Positions 7,386 to 17,541 of a DNA stretch of 42,937 nt are shown piece after piece; position 1 is the stretch's first letter; every line of letters starts with the position of its first letter. The notes below the pieces were generated by a model. That model worked only from the letters and a program-made list of their open reading frames with translations. It was not told the DNA's origin and did not search any database. This stretch comes from an uncultured Prevotella sp. (GTDB taxonomy: Bacteria > Bacteroidota > Bacteroidia > Bacteroidales > Bacteroidaceae), in NCBI GenBank assembly GCA_900315835.1, contig ONAR01000023.1, positions 1 to 42,937 on the forward strand, in the 5' to 3' direction. A program made the position numbers and the translations under genes.

Positions 7386-8075
7386 TTATTTTATCGAGCT
7401 CAACCATTCCTCGAAATGGTCGAAGCTGATGCAGTCGTTAATTGTGATGTCGCCTACGCGGGTCCGGCGGAGTGAGGTGAGGTAGGCGCCGCTGTTCAGC
7501 GCACGGCCGATGTCGCGGGCCAGCGCACGGATGTAGGTTCCCTTGCCGCAGACCACATCGATACTCATCTGTCCCTTGCCGGCATCAAACGAGGTGAGCG
7601 TGATGCTGTCAATATGGATGTGCTTCGGCTTCAACTCCACCTGCTCGCCGTCGCGGCGCATCTTGTACGCCCGCTTTCCCTCAATCTTGCAGGCGCTGTA
7701 GGTGGGCGGCACCTGATCGATGTCACCGACAAACTGCTTGAGCGTGTCCTCGACCATCTCGCGCGTGATATGCTGCCACGGATAGGTCTTGTTGACCGGA
7801 TGCTCCATGTCGTAGCTGTCGGTGGTCGCGCCCAGCTGCAGCGTGGCCGTATAGGCCTTGTCGTGGGCCTGCAGTGTCTCTATCTGCTTGGTACAGCGTC
7901 CCGTGCAGAGTATCAGCACACCAGTGGCCAGCGGGTCGAGCGTGCCCGCATGCCCCACCTTCACCTTCTGTCCCACATGCTGTGAGAGCAGGTAGCGGAT
8001 ATGGGCCAGGGCCCCGAAACTCGACATGCGGTAGGGCTTGTCGATGGCGATAATCTCTCCCTTGATGAAGTCCAT
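7386..8075 (-). CDS. truB: tRNA pseudouridine-55 synthase
   Basis: TruB converts U55 of the tRNA T-loop to pseudouridine. The 229-residue protein has the family start IIAIDKPYRMSSF, the catalytic segment HAGTLDPLATGVL (catalytic Asp), then GATTDSYD and the C-terminal YIRALARDIG and LRRTRVG. It begins 3 bp after uppP ends and 14 bp precede queA, so two tRNA-modification enzymes are co-expressed. The ATG at 8075 is the only sensible start. Confidence 0.97.
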   Translation of the reverse strand: MDFIKGEIIAIDKPYRMSSFGALAHIRYLLSQHVGQKVKVGHAGTLDPLATGVLILCTGRCTKQIETLQAHDKAYTATLQLGATTDSYDMEHPVNKTYPWQHITREMVEDTLKQFVGDIDQVPPTYSACKIEGKRAYKMRRDGEQVELKPKHIHIDSITLTSFDAGKGQMSIDVVCGKGTYIRALARDIGRALNSGAYLTSLRRTRVGDITINDCISFDHFEEWLSSIK

Positions 8076-8078
8076 GGG

Positions 8079-8954
8079 CTATTCAAACATAACCATGCTG
8101 TGGCCGGTCAGCATCCAGATCAGGATGAAGGCACCGACGATGATACGGTAGACACCAAACCACTTGAACCCGTATTTTGAGAGGAAATCGACAAACCATT
8201 TCATGGCGGCCAGCGCCACGAAAAATGCCACCACGCTGCCCACGATGAGCATCACCACATTGTCAGCGGACGCCCATGACGTGCCTACGGCATGGTCACC
8301 GATGAAGAGCTCGAGGAGGTCAAGACCCGTGGCGGCGGCCATGGTAGGCACCGCAAGGAAGAATGAGAACTCGGCGGCGCGGCGGCGCGTGAGCTTCTGC
8401 GACATGCCTCCCACGATGGTGGCCATACTGCGGCTCGTACCGGGTATCATGGAGAAGCACTGTATCATGCCTATCCAGAACGCACGGCGCTCGGTCAGCG
8501 CGTTTGACTCGCTGCCCTTATTGAATATTCTGTCACAGAACAGCATGAACACGCCGCCGATGACCAGCATGACGGGTACTATCCAGATGGCATTCTTAGG
8601 GTCGAGCATGAAGTCAATCATACCGCTCTTCTTGACAGCGAACCCAATCACCCCGGTAGGGATAAAAGCCACTATAAGAAGCCAGTAGAAATTCCACTTG
8701 TGCTTTATTTTCTGCCAGGCCGTGCTGCCCGCAGGAGCCGGCGTATGGTCAAGACGGAAGAAGCGGTTCCAATAAAGCACCACCACGGAAAGAATGGCGC
8801 CAAACTGTATAATGACTGTGAAAGCACGGACAAAGGCCGAGTTTTCCACGCCAAGCAAGTTCTCGGCGATGAGCATGTGGCCCGTAGAAGAGACAGGGAG
8901 AAACTCTGTGAGTCCCTCCACAATGGCGATGATAATAGTCTGGATTAATGTCAT
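8079..8954 (-). CDS. uppP: Undecaprenyl-diphosphatase (BacA type)
   Basis: UppP dephosphorylates undecaprenyl diphosphate so the lipid carrier can be reused for peptidoglycan and surface glycans; it is also linked to bacitracin tolerance. The 291-residue membrane protein carries both signature motifs: EGLTEFLPVSSTGH (residues 13-26) and PGTSRSMATI. Around seven to eight hydrophobic segments are visible. Its start overlaps the stop of the DUF3098 gene by 4 bp, and truB follows 3 bp after its stop. Confidence 0.97.
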   Translation of the reverse strand: MTLIQTIIIAIVEGLTEFLPVSSTGHMLIAENLLGVENSAFVRAFTVIIQFGAILSVVVLYWNRFFRLDHTPAPAGSTAWQKIKHKWNFYWLLIVAFIPTGVIGFAVKKSGMIDFMLDPKNAIWIVPVMLVIGGVFMLFCDRIFNKGSESNALTERRAFWIGMIQCFSMIPGTSRSMATIVGGMSQKLTRRRAAEFSFFLAVPTMAAATGLDLLELFIGDHAVGTSWASADNVVMLIVGSVVAFFVALAAMKWFVDFLSKYGFKWFGVYRIIVGAFILIWMLTGHSMVMFE

Positions 8955-9226
8955 TGCTGTTTGGTTACGGCATTATCTTCTTTCTTGTCCGCAAGCTCAC
9001 CGTTGTCTTTAGGCTTACGGATGATGGCATAAATCATGGAGATAAATCCGATGAAACACACGACAGGGGCGACCTTGATGCGCCTGACACTGAAGATGTC
9101 AGGGTTGAAAGACTGCTCCGTAGAACCCGGTCCACTCATCAGAATGAAGCCGATGACGACGACGGCAAAGCCAATAGCCAGCAGAATGAAATTGGTGCGG
9201 TCGAAAGCTAAATTTCTCTTATCCAT
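8951..9226 (-). CDS. DUF3098 small membrane protein
   Basis: From the ATG at 9226 (MDKRNLAFDRTN) the product is 91 residues, with two hydrophobic segments separated by a short loop (GPGSTEQSFNPDIFSVRR) and a charged C-terminus. This pattern, and its place between ftsX and uppP, matches the Bacteroidetes DUF3098 family. An in-frame ATG ten codons upstream would overlap the ftsX end and is less likely. Its function is not known; constant linkage with ftsX and uppP suggests a role in cell wall synthesis or division. Confidence 0.85.
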   Translation of the reverse strand: MDKRNLAFDRTNFILLAIGFAVVVIGFILMSGPGSTEQSFNPDIFSVRRIKVAPVVCFIGFISMIYAIIRKPKDNGELADKKEDNAVTKQQ

Positions 9227-9236
9227 TGTATATGAT

Positions 9237-10121
9237 TTAAATCTTATAAAGTTCACCTGCCTTCATGCGCAGGAAGCGGTTGACGGAAATACAGGTACAG
9301 ATGGCGGTGATGATGATGCCGAAGCCAAACACCACCACGCCGGTGATGACCAATTCACGCCACGATACGACGGTGACAATCTCCGGTTCACTGCAATAGA
9401 GGCCATAGAAACAGAAGCCCAATGCCACGCAGGCCAACAACGCAGCCAGCATACCGATGCCGACCGACCGTCTGACAAACGGTGCGCGGATGAAGCCCCA
9501 CGACGCTCCCACCAGCTTCATGGTGTGGATGGAGAAGCGGCGTGCATAGATGCCAAGACGCACCGTATTGTTGATGAGCGAGAACGACACAATGGTCAGC
9601 AAGACAGCCAGCACCAAAAGGATGAGGCCAATCTTGGCCAGGTTCTCGTTGACCGTCTCAATCAAGTCGCGCTGATAACTGATTTGTGCGACTTTGGGGT
9701 ATTTCTTCAGCTCCCTCGAAATCCATTTCAAGGAGTCATTGTTGGCGTAATCGCTCTTCAACGTCAACTCGATGGACGAAGTGAACGGGTTGACACCGTC
9801 GGTAAACGTTGTCGGGTCGGACCCCATCTCCTGGGCCGCCTCCTTCAACGCCTCATTCTTACTGACAAACTTGATGGTCTTGATGTACGGCCGTTGGGCG
9901 ATGCTACGCGTCAGGGTCTGGGCTTCATTGTCGCCCATATCGTGCTCGAGCATCACCGTGACCAACAGATTTTCCTTGACCAGCGCCGACAGATTGCGGC
10001 CCATAAGCGTGGAAAAGACAACGAGACCGAGCAATATAAGCACAAGGGCTGTGCTGATGCAAAGCGTCACCGACTGAAGGCGGGCTGAGCGGCCCTTGTT
10101 CTTTCTGTGTTTTCTATTCAT
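9237..10121 (-). CDS. ftsX: Cell division permease-like protein FtsX
   Basis: FtsX is the membrane half of the FtsE-FtsX complex that activates peptidoglycan hydrolases at the division septum. From the ATG at 10121 (MNRKHRKNKG) the protein has 294 residues: one N-terminal membrane helix, a periplasmic domain of about 150 residues with a SPOR-unrelated extracellular loop, and three C-terminal helices (FtsX/MacB fold). An upstream ATG at 10163 would include the -7 box region, so it was not used. ftsE is not adjacent. It heads the operon to folK. Confidence 0.92.
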   Translation of the reverse strand: MNRKHRKNKGRSARLQSVTLCISTALVLILLGLVVFSTLMGRNLSALVKENLLVTVMLEHDMGDNEAQTLTRSIAQRPYIKTIKFVSKNEALKEAAQEMGSDPTTFTDGVNPFTSSIELTLKSDYANNDSLKWISRELKKYPKVAQISYQRDLIETVNENLAKIGLILLVLAVLLTIVSFSLINNTVRLGIYARRFSIHTMKLVGASWGFIRAPFVRRSVGIGMLAALLACVALGFCFYGLYCSEPEIVTVVSWRELVITGVVVFGFGIIITAICTCISVNRFLRMKAGELYKI

Positions 10122-10152
10122 TTCAAAATCGCGTATTACGACAAAGTTGGTA

Positions 10153-10160
10153 CAAAAGTA
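10153..10160 (-). promoter_or_regulatory. -7 promoter box for the ftsX-folK operon
   Basis: It reads TACTTTTG on the minus strand, matching TAnnTTTG, 32 bp upstream of the chosen ftsX ATG. Its presence supports that start over the upstream ATG. Confidence 0.6.
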
Positions 10161-10212
10161 CAAAAATAATCACTATTGCGAGTGCAATTAACGGTCCTTA
10201 ACAACGGTAACT

Positions 10213-10226
10213 TTGATTAGCATCAA
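10213..10226. promoter_or_regulatory. Fnr/Crp-type palindrome TTGATTAGCATCAA
   Basis: This is a perfect match to the TTGAT-N4-ATCAA operator consensus of the Crp/Fnr family, with the symmetry extending one base further each side. Its centre is about 60 bp upstream of the transcription start predicted from the -7 box at 10265, a class I activator position. A second -7-like TAACTTTG overlaps it at 10208-10215. Confidence 0.55.
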
Positions 10227-10264
10227 AATTGGAGATGATTTAAACCAAACGCCATAAATTTTGC

Positions 10265-10272
10265 TAACTTTG
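10265..10272 (+). promoter_or_regulatory. -7 promoter box for the radical SAM gene
   Basis: TAACTTTG matches the Bacteroidetes -7 consensus exactly and lies 33 bp upstream of the ATG. Confidence 0.65.
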
Positions 10273-10304
10273 CACTATCAACCAAGGAAGAAGAAAGTAG
10301 AAAG

Positions 10305-11072
10305 ATGAGTACCATCATTTATCCCAGTCCCATCTATGGACCCGTCCACAGCCGCCGCCTCGGATTGAGTCTCGGCATCAACCTCATGCCGGCCGACGGC
10401 AAGATATGCACATTCGACTGTCTTTATTGCGAATGTGGCTTCAACAAAGATCATCGCACCCACTCGCCCTACCCCACCCGCGAGGAAGTTTACAACGCGC
10501 TGGAGCAGCAGCTCATAAAGATGCACAACGACGGTACCCACCCCGATGTACTGACGTTTGCCGGTAACGGTGAACCGACGGGTAATCCGCACTTCGCCGA
10601 AATCATCGACGACACCATCGCCCTGCGCAACCGCTGGTGTCCCAAGGCCAAGATCAGCGTCTTAAGCAATTCCACTTTCTCGGGAAAGGAGTCGGTGAGA
10701 AACGCGCTGCTTAAGGTGGACAACAACATCCTGAAGCTCGATACCGTCAACCCGGACTATATCCGCCACGTTGACCGCCCCACCCAACCTACTTATGACG
10801 TGAAGCGCATTATAGAAAACCTGAAGTGGTTCAACGGCCACATCATCATCCAGACGATGTTTATGAAGGGCGACGGCACCGACAATACGGGCGACGAATA
10901 CGTCCAGCCATGGCTCGAGGCCGTGAAATATATCGCGCCGATGGAGGTGATGGTCTACACCATCGACCGTGAGACGCCCGACCAGAAACTCCTCAAGGCA
11001 AGCCATGAGGAGCTCGACCATATCAAGGCTTTGGTCGAGGCTGCCGGCATTCCATGCACCGCATCCTATTAG
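10305..11072 (+). CDS. Radical SAM protein
   Basis: The 255-residue protein has the [4Fe-4S] cluster motif C35-X3-C39-X2-C42 (CTFDCLYCECG), the GNGEPT segment that contacts the SAM amino group, and TIDRETPDQ near the C-terminus. It matches the small stand-alone radical SAM proteins of the COG0731-like group; members of that wider group modify tRNA or other substrates, but I cannot assign a reaction. It has no iron-sulfur auxiliary domain. It is a single-gene unit with its own promoter and an upstream Fnr/Crp-like site, consistent with redox or carbon control. It is convergent with the HD-domain gene. Confidence 0.87.
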   Translation: MSTIIYPSPIYGPVHSRRLGLSLGINLMPADGKICTFDCLYCECGFNKDHRTHSPYPTREEVYNALEQQLIKMHNDGTHPDVLTFAGNGEPTGNPHFAEIIDDTIALRNRWCPKAKISVLSNSTFSGKESVRNALLKVDNNILKLDTVNPDYIRHVDRPTQPTYDVKRIIENLKWFNGHIIIQTMFMKGDGTDNTGDEYVQPWLEAVKYIAPMEVMVYTIDRETPDQKLLKASHEELDHIKALVEAAGIPCTASY

Positions 11073-11078
11073 TTTGCG

Positions 11079-11118
11079 TTACCAAGGCGTGGCAATCTCA
11101 TTACCATGTACTTGGTAA
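11079..11118. terminator. Hairpin between convergent genes
   Basis: TTACCAAG (11079-11086) pairs with CTTGGTAA (11111-11118), with an imperfect inner stem TGGCAAT/ATTACCA. It sits between the convergent radical SAM and HD-domain genes. There is no T-run, so termination here is only likely from context. Confidence 0.4.
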
Positions 11119-11135
11119 ATACATTCGGGACCGGG

Positions 11136-11771
11136 TCAGGGCTCATCCGGCTTGAAAGGGTCAGTCTGTGAATAGGTAAAGGCCAGCTCATCGGGCGGTA
11201 TGGTACCCTCAACCAGCTGCAGGGCAAACGCCGTCATTGTCTTTGACTCGGGCGTGCGCAGGAAGCGCTCGTCAAGGCACCAGGTGCCCAGCCGGTAGCG
11301 GTCGAGGGCATCGGCATCCTTGAAAATCGCATAAATCTCCTCCCACTCTGCCTTCCCGTCACCTGCATTTGCGGCAATATAGGCTTTGCCCTTATCGTCA
11401 TCGCGGTCGTGATACCAGATGGCGGCATAAGCCTCCGGCAGGAAATCGAGACCGTTCTGCTGGCAGAAATCCTTGTAATAGTTGGCCGCACGGGCACCAT
11501 GACCCACGTCGAGATAGTTATCCTTGCGCCTTGTGTCATGGAAGATGGAGGCATGAGCCAAAGCCGTCATCGAGCGGTCGTTGATGTGGCGCGCCTCGCC
11601 AATGCGTAATGCATGTAGAAGCACCCGCTCGCAATGGCCCTGCGTATGGATGTCGAGGTTGCCGGGAATCTCCCAGAACTCAACCCGCTGCTCCATAAAG
11701 GGTTCCCACTGCATGAAAAGCTGCCGCACCCGCACGGGTTGCGCATCGATAACGGCTTTGGATATATTCAT
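11136..11771 (-). CDS. HD-domain phosphohydrolase-like protein
   Basis: The 211-residue protein carries the metal-binding pattern of HD hydrolases: His46 (HTQGHCERV), the His78-Asp79 pair (IFHDTRR), further His residues (GHGARAA, WYHDRDD) and a distal Asp (KDADALDRYRLG). HD proteins hydrolyse phosphate esters of nucleotides or other phosphomonoesters; the substrate is unknown. It begins 6 bp after the GH3 beta-glucosidase gene ends, so it is probably co-transcribed with it. No signal peptide is present, so it acts in the cytosol, unlike its neighbour. Confidence 0.8.
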   Translation of the reverse strand: MNISKAVIDAQPVRVRQLFMQWEPFMEQRVEFWEIPGNLDIHTQGHCERVLLHALRIGEARHINDRSMTALAHASIFHDTRRKDNYLDVGHGARAANYYKDFCQQNGLDFLPEAYAAIWYHDRDDDKGKAYIAANAGDGKAEWEEIYAIFKDADALDRYRLGTWCLDERFLRTPESKTMTAFALQLVEGTIPPDELAFTYSQTDPFKPDEP

Positions 11772-11777
11772 AGCAAC

Positions 11778-14243
<2,466 letters not shown>

Positions 14244-14286
14244 TTCTTGCAATATTAGTTTCAGTTGTAATCTGTTTGAAGTTATG

Positions 14287-14294
14287 CAAAAATA
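14287..14294 (-). promoter_or_regulatory. -7 promoter box for bglX (proximal)
   Basis: TATTTTTG on the minus strand matches TAnnTTTG, about 44 bp upstream of the start. Confidence 0.55.
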
Positions 14295-14312
14295 AGGAAA
14301 TTAATTGAAGCG

Positions 14313-14336
14313 CCCTATAGATAGGGTTCAAAGTTA
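14313..14336 (-). promoter_or_regulatory. Distal -7 box and palindrome upstream of bglX
   Basis: A second -7 match (TAACTTTG on the minus strand, 14329-14336) is followed at 14313-14326 by the 14-bp palindrome CCCTATAGATAGGG (6+2+6, perfect arms). The palindrome lies where a repressor would block a distal promoter, or an activator would act on the proximal one. Confidence 0.45.
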
Positions 14337-14370
14337 ATGTGTTTTAACCTTTGGCGGCCAACAAACAAAG

Positions 14371-14407
14371 GCGCCACACCCCGGCAATGAAAGCCGAGGC
14401 ATGGCGC
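14371..14407 (-). terminator. Terminator after inositol-phosphate synthase
   Basis: GCGCCA (14371-14376) pairs with TGGCGC (14402-14407), with an inner stem CCCCGGC/GCCGAGG around a 7-base loop. It is 26 bp beyond the stop and followed on the minus strand by CTTTGTTTGTTGG. Confidence 0.8.
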
Positions 14408-14432
14408 ATGATGGAGAAGAGAGTGTCAATGA

Positions 14433-15740
14433 TTAGTCAATTTCCTCAACGGGCTCATAGCCGCCCATGCTGCGGATGGCGTTCTTCAGCATGGTATATT
14501 GCTCAAAGAGGTTGTTGACGGCTTCCTCGCCCTTGGTATAGTCGTGCATCGGACTCTTGAGGAAGAAACTCAGGAAGCGCTGGATGCCATAACGGCCGGC
14601 GCGATGGGCAAGGTCGGAAAGCAACGTGAGGTCGAGCAGCAGCGGTGCGGCAAGAATGGAGTCGCGGCAGAGGAAGTTGATCTTGATCTGCATGGGATAG
14701 CCCATCCAACCGAAGATATCGATGTTGTCCCAGCCCTCTTTATTGTCGTTACGGGGCGGATAATAGTTGATGCGCACCTTATGGTAGATGTTGCCGTAGA
14801 GGTCGGGCTGGTCTTCCTTGCGCAGAATGGTCTCAAGGGTAGAAAGCTTGCTCACCTCCTTGGTGTGGAAGTTGGCCGGTTCGTCGAGCACCAGTCCGTC
14901 GCGGTTGCCGAGGATATTGGTCGAGAACCAACCGCTCAGTCCGAGGTTGCGTACCTTCAGAATCGGGGCAAAGCCGCTCTTGACAAGTGTCTGACCCGTC
15001 TTGAAGTCCTTGCCAGCGATAGGCAGCTTCTTCTCATCAGCCAACTGCCACATGGCGGGGATGTCGACGGTGGTGTTGGGGGCGCCCATGATGAACGGTG
15101 CATCCTCCTGCAGTGCAGCATAGGCATAGCACATCGACGGGGCGATATGCTCGCGGTCGTCAGCCTTCATGGCTGCGACGAGGCTGTCGAGCGTTCCGTG
15201 GACCTGCTCATTATAAGGCACATAGATTTCAGTTGAAGCGGCCCAGATGACGACGATACGCGCGCAGTGGTTCTTCTCCTTGAAATCGCGAATATCCTGA
15301 CGCAGTTGTTCTACCATATCCCAACGTGTGGCGCAATCCTTCACGTTGTCGCCATCGAGGCGCTTGGCGTAGTTCTTGTCGAAAGCCGCCTTCATAGGCT
15401 TGATCTGCTCCAGCTCATCACGCACCGGGTCGATATCCTTTTGTTTCAACACTTCAGCGTAAACAGCAGCTTGATAGGCGTTCTGCGGATAGACATCCCA
15501 ACATCCGAAGACAATGTCGTCGAGCTTAGCCAACGAGACGATGTCGCAATAATGAAGATAACGCTTGTCCTTACCGCGTCCGACACGAATCTTATCATAC
15601 TGTGTCATTGAACCGACGGGTTTGGCCAATCCTTTGCGGACCATGAGTACGCCTGTCATAAACGTAGTAGCTACTGCACCGCATCCGACAACAAGGATGC
15701 CCAACTTGCCTTCAGCGGGCTTTACGATTTCTTTTTCCAT
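14433..15740 (-). CDS. ino1: Myo-inositol-1-phosphate synthase
   Basis: It converts glucose-6-phosphate to inositol-1-phosphate with NAD, the first step to inositol lipids. The 435-residue protein has the nucleotide-binding start LGILVVGCGAVATTFMTGV, then CWDVYP, WAASTEIYVPYN, DFKTGQTLVKS and LSGWFSTNILGNRDG, typical of bacterial/archaeal MIPS. In Bacteroidetes this enzyme is known to feed phosphatidylinositol and inositol sphingolipids. No phosphatidylinositol-phosphate synthase or inositol monophosphatase gene is adjacent, so the rest of the pathway must lie elsewhere. It is a single-gene unit with a leader of about 105 nt. Confidence 0.95.
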   Translation of the reverse strand: MEKEIVKPAEGKLGILVVGCGAVATTFMTGVLMVRKGLAKPVGSMTQYDKIRVGRGKDKRYLHYCDIVSLAKLDDIVFGCWDVYPQNAYQAAVYAEVLKQKDIDPVRDELEQIKPMKAAFDKNYAKRLDGDNVKDCATRWDMVEQLRQDIRDFKEKNHCARIVVIWAASTEIYVPYNEQVHGTLDSLVAAMKADDREHIAPSMCYAYAALQEDAPFIMGAPNTTVDIPAMWQLADEKKLPIAGKDFKTGQTLVKSGFAPILKVRNLGLSGWFSTNILGNRDGLVLDEPANFHTKEVSKLSTLETILRKEDQPDLYGNIYHKVRINYYPPRNDNKEGWDNIDIFGWMGYPMQIKINFLCRDSILAAPLLLDLTLLSDLAHRAGRYGIQRFLSFFLKSPMHDYTKGEEAVNNLFEQYTMLKNAIRSMGGYEPVEEID

Positions 15741-15762
15741 TTTAAATTTAAGGCCTTTAGTA

Positions 15763-15816
15763 TTGCAGCGTAGGTTAATTTTTAGTGTTGGTTATGCCGG
15801 GGCCATGACGCTGCAA
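15763..15816 (-). promoter_or_regulatory. Long-range stem in the ino1 leader
   Basis: TTGCAGCGT (15763-15771) pairs perfectly with ACGCTGCAA (15808-15816), a 9-bp stem with a 36-base loop, between the ino1 promoter box and its start codon. It could be a regulatory RNA structure; no known riboswitch class is recognised. Confidence 0.35.
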
Positions 15817-15852
15817 GATTGACACGACCACTGGCAAACTGAATTATTATGA

Positions 15853-15860
15853 CAAAATTA
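15853..15860 (-). promoter_or_regulatory. -7 promoter box for ino1
   Basis: TAATTTTG on the minus strand matches TAnnTTTG, 112 bp upstream of the ino1 start. Confidence 0.5.
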
Positions 15861-15955
15861 ATAAAAAACGACGACGAATAATGAAGAAAGCGATAAAATT
15901 TACGAAATAGTAACAAATCAAGGCAGGGCAAGGGGCGATTCTGACTAATATTGAT

Positions 15956-15963
15956 TATCTTTG
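15956..15963 (+). promoter_or_regulatory. -7 promoter box for the GNAT gene
   Basis: TATCTTTG matches TAnnTTTG and ends 8 bp before the ATG at 15972, so the leader is very short. This decides against an upstream TTG start at 15951. Confidence 0.55.
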
Positions 15964-15971
15964 TTCCTAAT

Positions 15972-16547
15972 ATGGATATAAACACATACCGCATCGAGAA
16001 CGCCCTCAAGACGCAAGCCTCAGAGATAGCCTGGCTCATCATGGAGGCGATGGATTATGACTGCTGCCGCAATTTTGCGGGGCCGCATCACACATTGGAT
16101 GACTTCCACACCATGCTCACCGAACTCGTCGAGATGGAGCACAGTCAATACAGCTACCGCAACACGCTCTGCGCAATGGTCGGCGACCAGCTGGCCGGTG
16201 TGCTGGTGAGCTACGACGGCAAGGACCTGCTCACGCTGCGCGAGGCCTTCATTGCCAAAGCCAAGGAGCACCTGGGGCAGGACTTCTCCGGCATGGACGA
16301 GGAGACGCAGGCGGGTGAATATTACCTCGACTCGCTCTGCGTGAAAAAGGAATACCGCAAACACGGCATCGCCACCGCCCTTCTGCGTGAGGCCATCAAG
16401 CGGCATAGCGACCAGCCCGTCGGCCTCTTGGTCGACGTCACCCACCCTTGGGCCGAGCGCCTCTACACCTCCATCGGCTTCCGCTTTGTCAATGAAACGA
16501 CATGGGGAGGGCATGAGATGAGGCACTTGCAGTTTATGAGTTTGTGA
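15972..16547 (+). CDS. GNAT-family N-acetyltransferase
   Basis: GNAT enzymes move an acetyl group from acetyl-CoA to an amine. The 191-residue protein has a typical fold: N-terminal strand/helix segment, YYLDSLCVKKEYRKHGIATALL at about 115-135 carrying the acetyl-CoA pyrophosphate loop (RKHGIATAL), and a C-terminal strand with AERLYTSIGFRFV. Its substrate is unknown. It is a single plus-strand gene between minus-strand units. The start is ATG at 15972; the open frame extends seven codons further to a TTG that would include the promoter. Confidence 0.87.
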   Translation: MDINTYRIENALKTQASEIAWLIMEAMDYDCCRNFAGPHHTLDDFHTMLTELVEMEHSQYSYRNTLCAMVGDQLAGVLVSYDGKDLLTLREAFIAKAKEHLGQDFSGMDEETQAGEYYLDSLCVKKEYRKHGIATALLREAIKRHSDQPVGLLVDVTHPWAERLYTSIGFRFVNETTWGGHEMRHLQFMSL

Positions 16548-16590
16548 GTTCTTAAGTTTTTGAGCTTTTGAGCTTTTAAGTTCACCAATT
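16545..16590. repeat. Low-complexity TTGAGC/TTAAG repeat
   Basis: Directly after the GNAT stop, the sequence repeats TTTTTGAGC, TTTTGAGC and TTTTAAG with a period of 8-10 bp. It resembles degenerate repeats often seen at gene ends; function unknown. Confidence 0.5.
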
Positions 16591-16674
16591 ATTAACTATA
16601 GCATCATCATCTGCGTTATCAGCGAGATCTGCGTGAGTGTTCAATGCCCTGTCGATAACGCCGACCACGAAAAA

Positions 16675-16702
16675 GGGAGACAACCCCGTAAGGCCGTCTC
16701 CC
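16675..16702 (-). terminator. Terminator of the RND-lpxA operon
   Basis: GGGAGAC (16675-16681) pairs with GTCTCCC (16696-16702). The minus strand continues with TTTTTCG. It is 44 bp beyond the lpxA-like stop. Confidence 0.8.
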
Positions 16703-16746
16703 TTCCACACTTGGTATAAAGTATTAATCGTATTCTAATCTGGGCA

Positions 16747-17523
16747 TTATTTACTGATGATGCCGGCTTTCGTCTCCTGAAGGAACTTCACGATGTTGCG
16801 AATCTGCTCACCATCAGGCACCTGGTCCTTAATCTGGAGCATACAGTCATAGACGCTGTTCTTGCTGTGGAACAGCAGACGGTAGGCATTGGCAACATGC
16901 TTGCGCACCTTCTCGTCAATCTTCCACGTCTCCATCATCGTGTTGTTGGAACCGCCATATTCAATGGGGTTACCACCGGCGATGGCGTAAGGCGGAACAT
17001 CCTTGGAGAAGCGCGTACCAGCCTGCAGCATGGCGAGGTCGCCAACACGCGTGCCAGCATTTTCTATGACTGACGAAGAGAAAATAACGCCGTTGCCTAT
17101 CTCGCAGTCGCCGGCAATCTTCGTGCCATAGCCTAACACATTGTAGTTACCAATCTTCGTGTCGTGACTGACATGGACTCCTTCCATCAGCATATTGCTC
17201 TTGCCGATGACGGTTTTGCCGCCCTCATGCGTGGCACGGTTGATGATGACATTCTCACGGATGATATTGCACTCGCCAATAATCACCTCGCTGCGTTCGC
17301 CCCGGAAAGAAAAATCCTGAGGCAGGGCTCCTATCACGGAGCCCTGATGAATCTTGTTGCCTCTGCCTATTTTCGAGCCATTAAGAATGCTGACAAACGG
17401 GAAGATTACGCAGTCATCGCCAATCTCCACATAGTCCTCCACATAGACGAAAGGAAAGATGGTGACGTTATTGCCAATCTTCGCCTTTGGCGAAACTACT
17501 GCCTTATCACTAATTGAACTCAT
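16747..17523 (-). CDS. LpxA-like left-handed beta-helix acyltransferase (divergent)
   Basis: LpxA transfers a hydroxyacyl chain from acyl carrier protein to UDP-GlcNAc, the first step of lipid A. This 258-residue protein has hexapeptide repeats and the family core GALPQDFSFRGE, NIIRENVIINRATHEGG and MEGVHVSHD. His117 and His120 match catalytic-region His122 and His125 of E. coli LpxA. However, the positions of E. coli His144 and His160 hold Asp139 and Asn155, and the C-terminal RRGF motif is absent (METWKID instead). So it may be a paralogue with another acceptor or low LpxA activity; a canonical LpxA likely lies elsewhere. It follows the outer-membrane channel gene by 18 bp. Confidence 0.75.
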   Translation of the reverse strand: MSSISDKAVVSPKAKIGNNVTIFPFVYVEDYVEIGDDCVIFPFVSILNGSKIGRGNKIHQGSVIGALPQDFSFRGERSEVIIGECNIIRENVIINRATHEGGKTVIGKSNMLMEGVHVSHDTKIGNYNVLGYGTKIAGDCEIGNGVIFSSSVIENAGTRVGDLAMLQAGTRFSKDVPPYAIAGGNPIEYGGSNNTMMETWKIDEKVRKHVANAYRLLFHSKNSVYDCMLQIKDQVPDGEQIRNIVKFLQETKAGIISK

Positions 17524-17541
17524 AGTCTAAGAATTTAAAAG

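Noticed and set aside
14244-14252. TTG start of the beta-glucosidase three codons upstream
   Set aside because: The ATG at 14243 gives a normal signal peptide beginning MKK.
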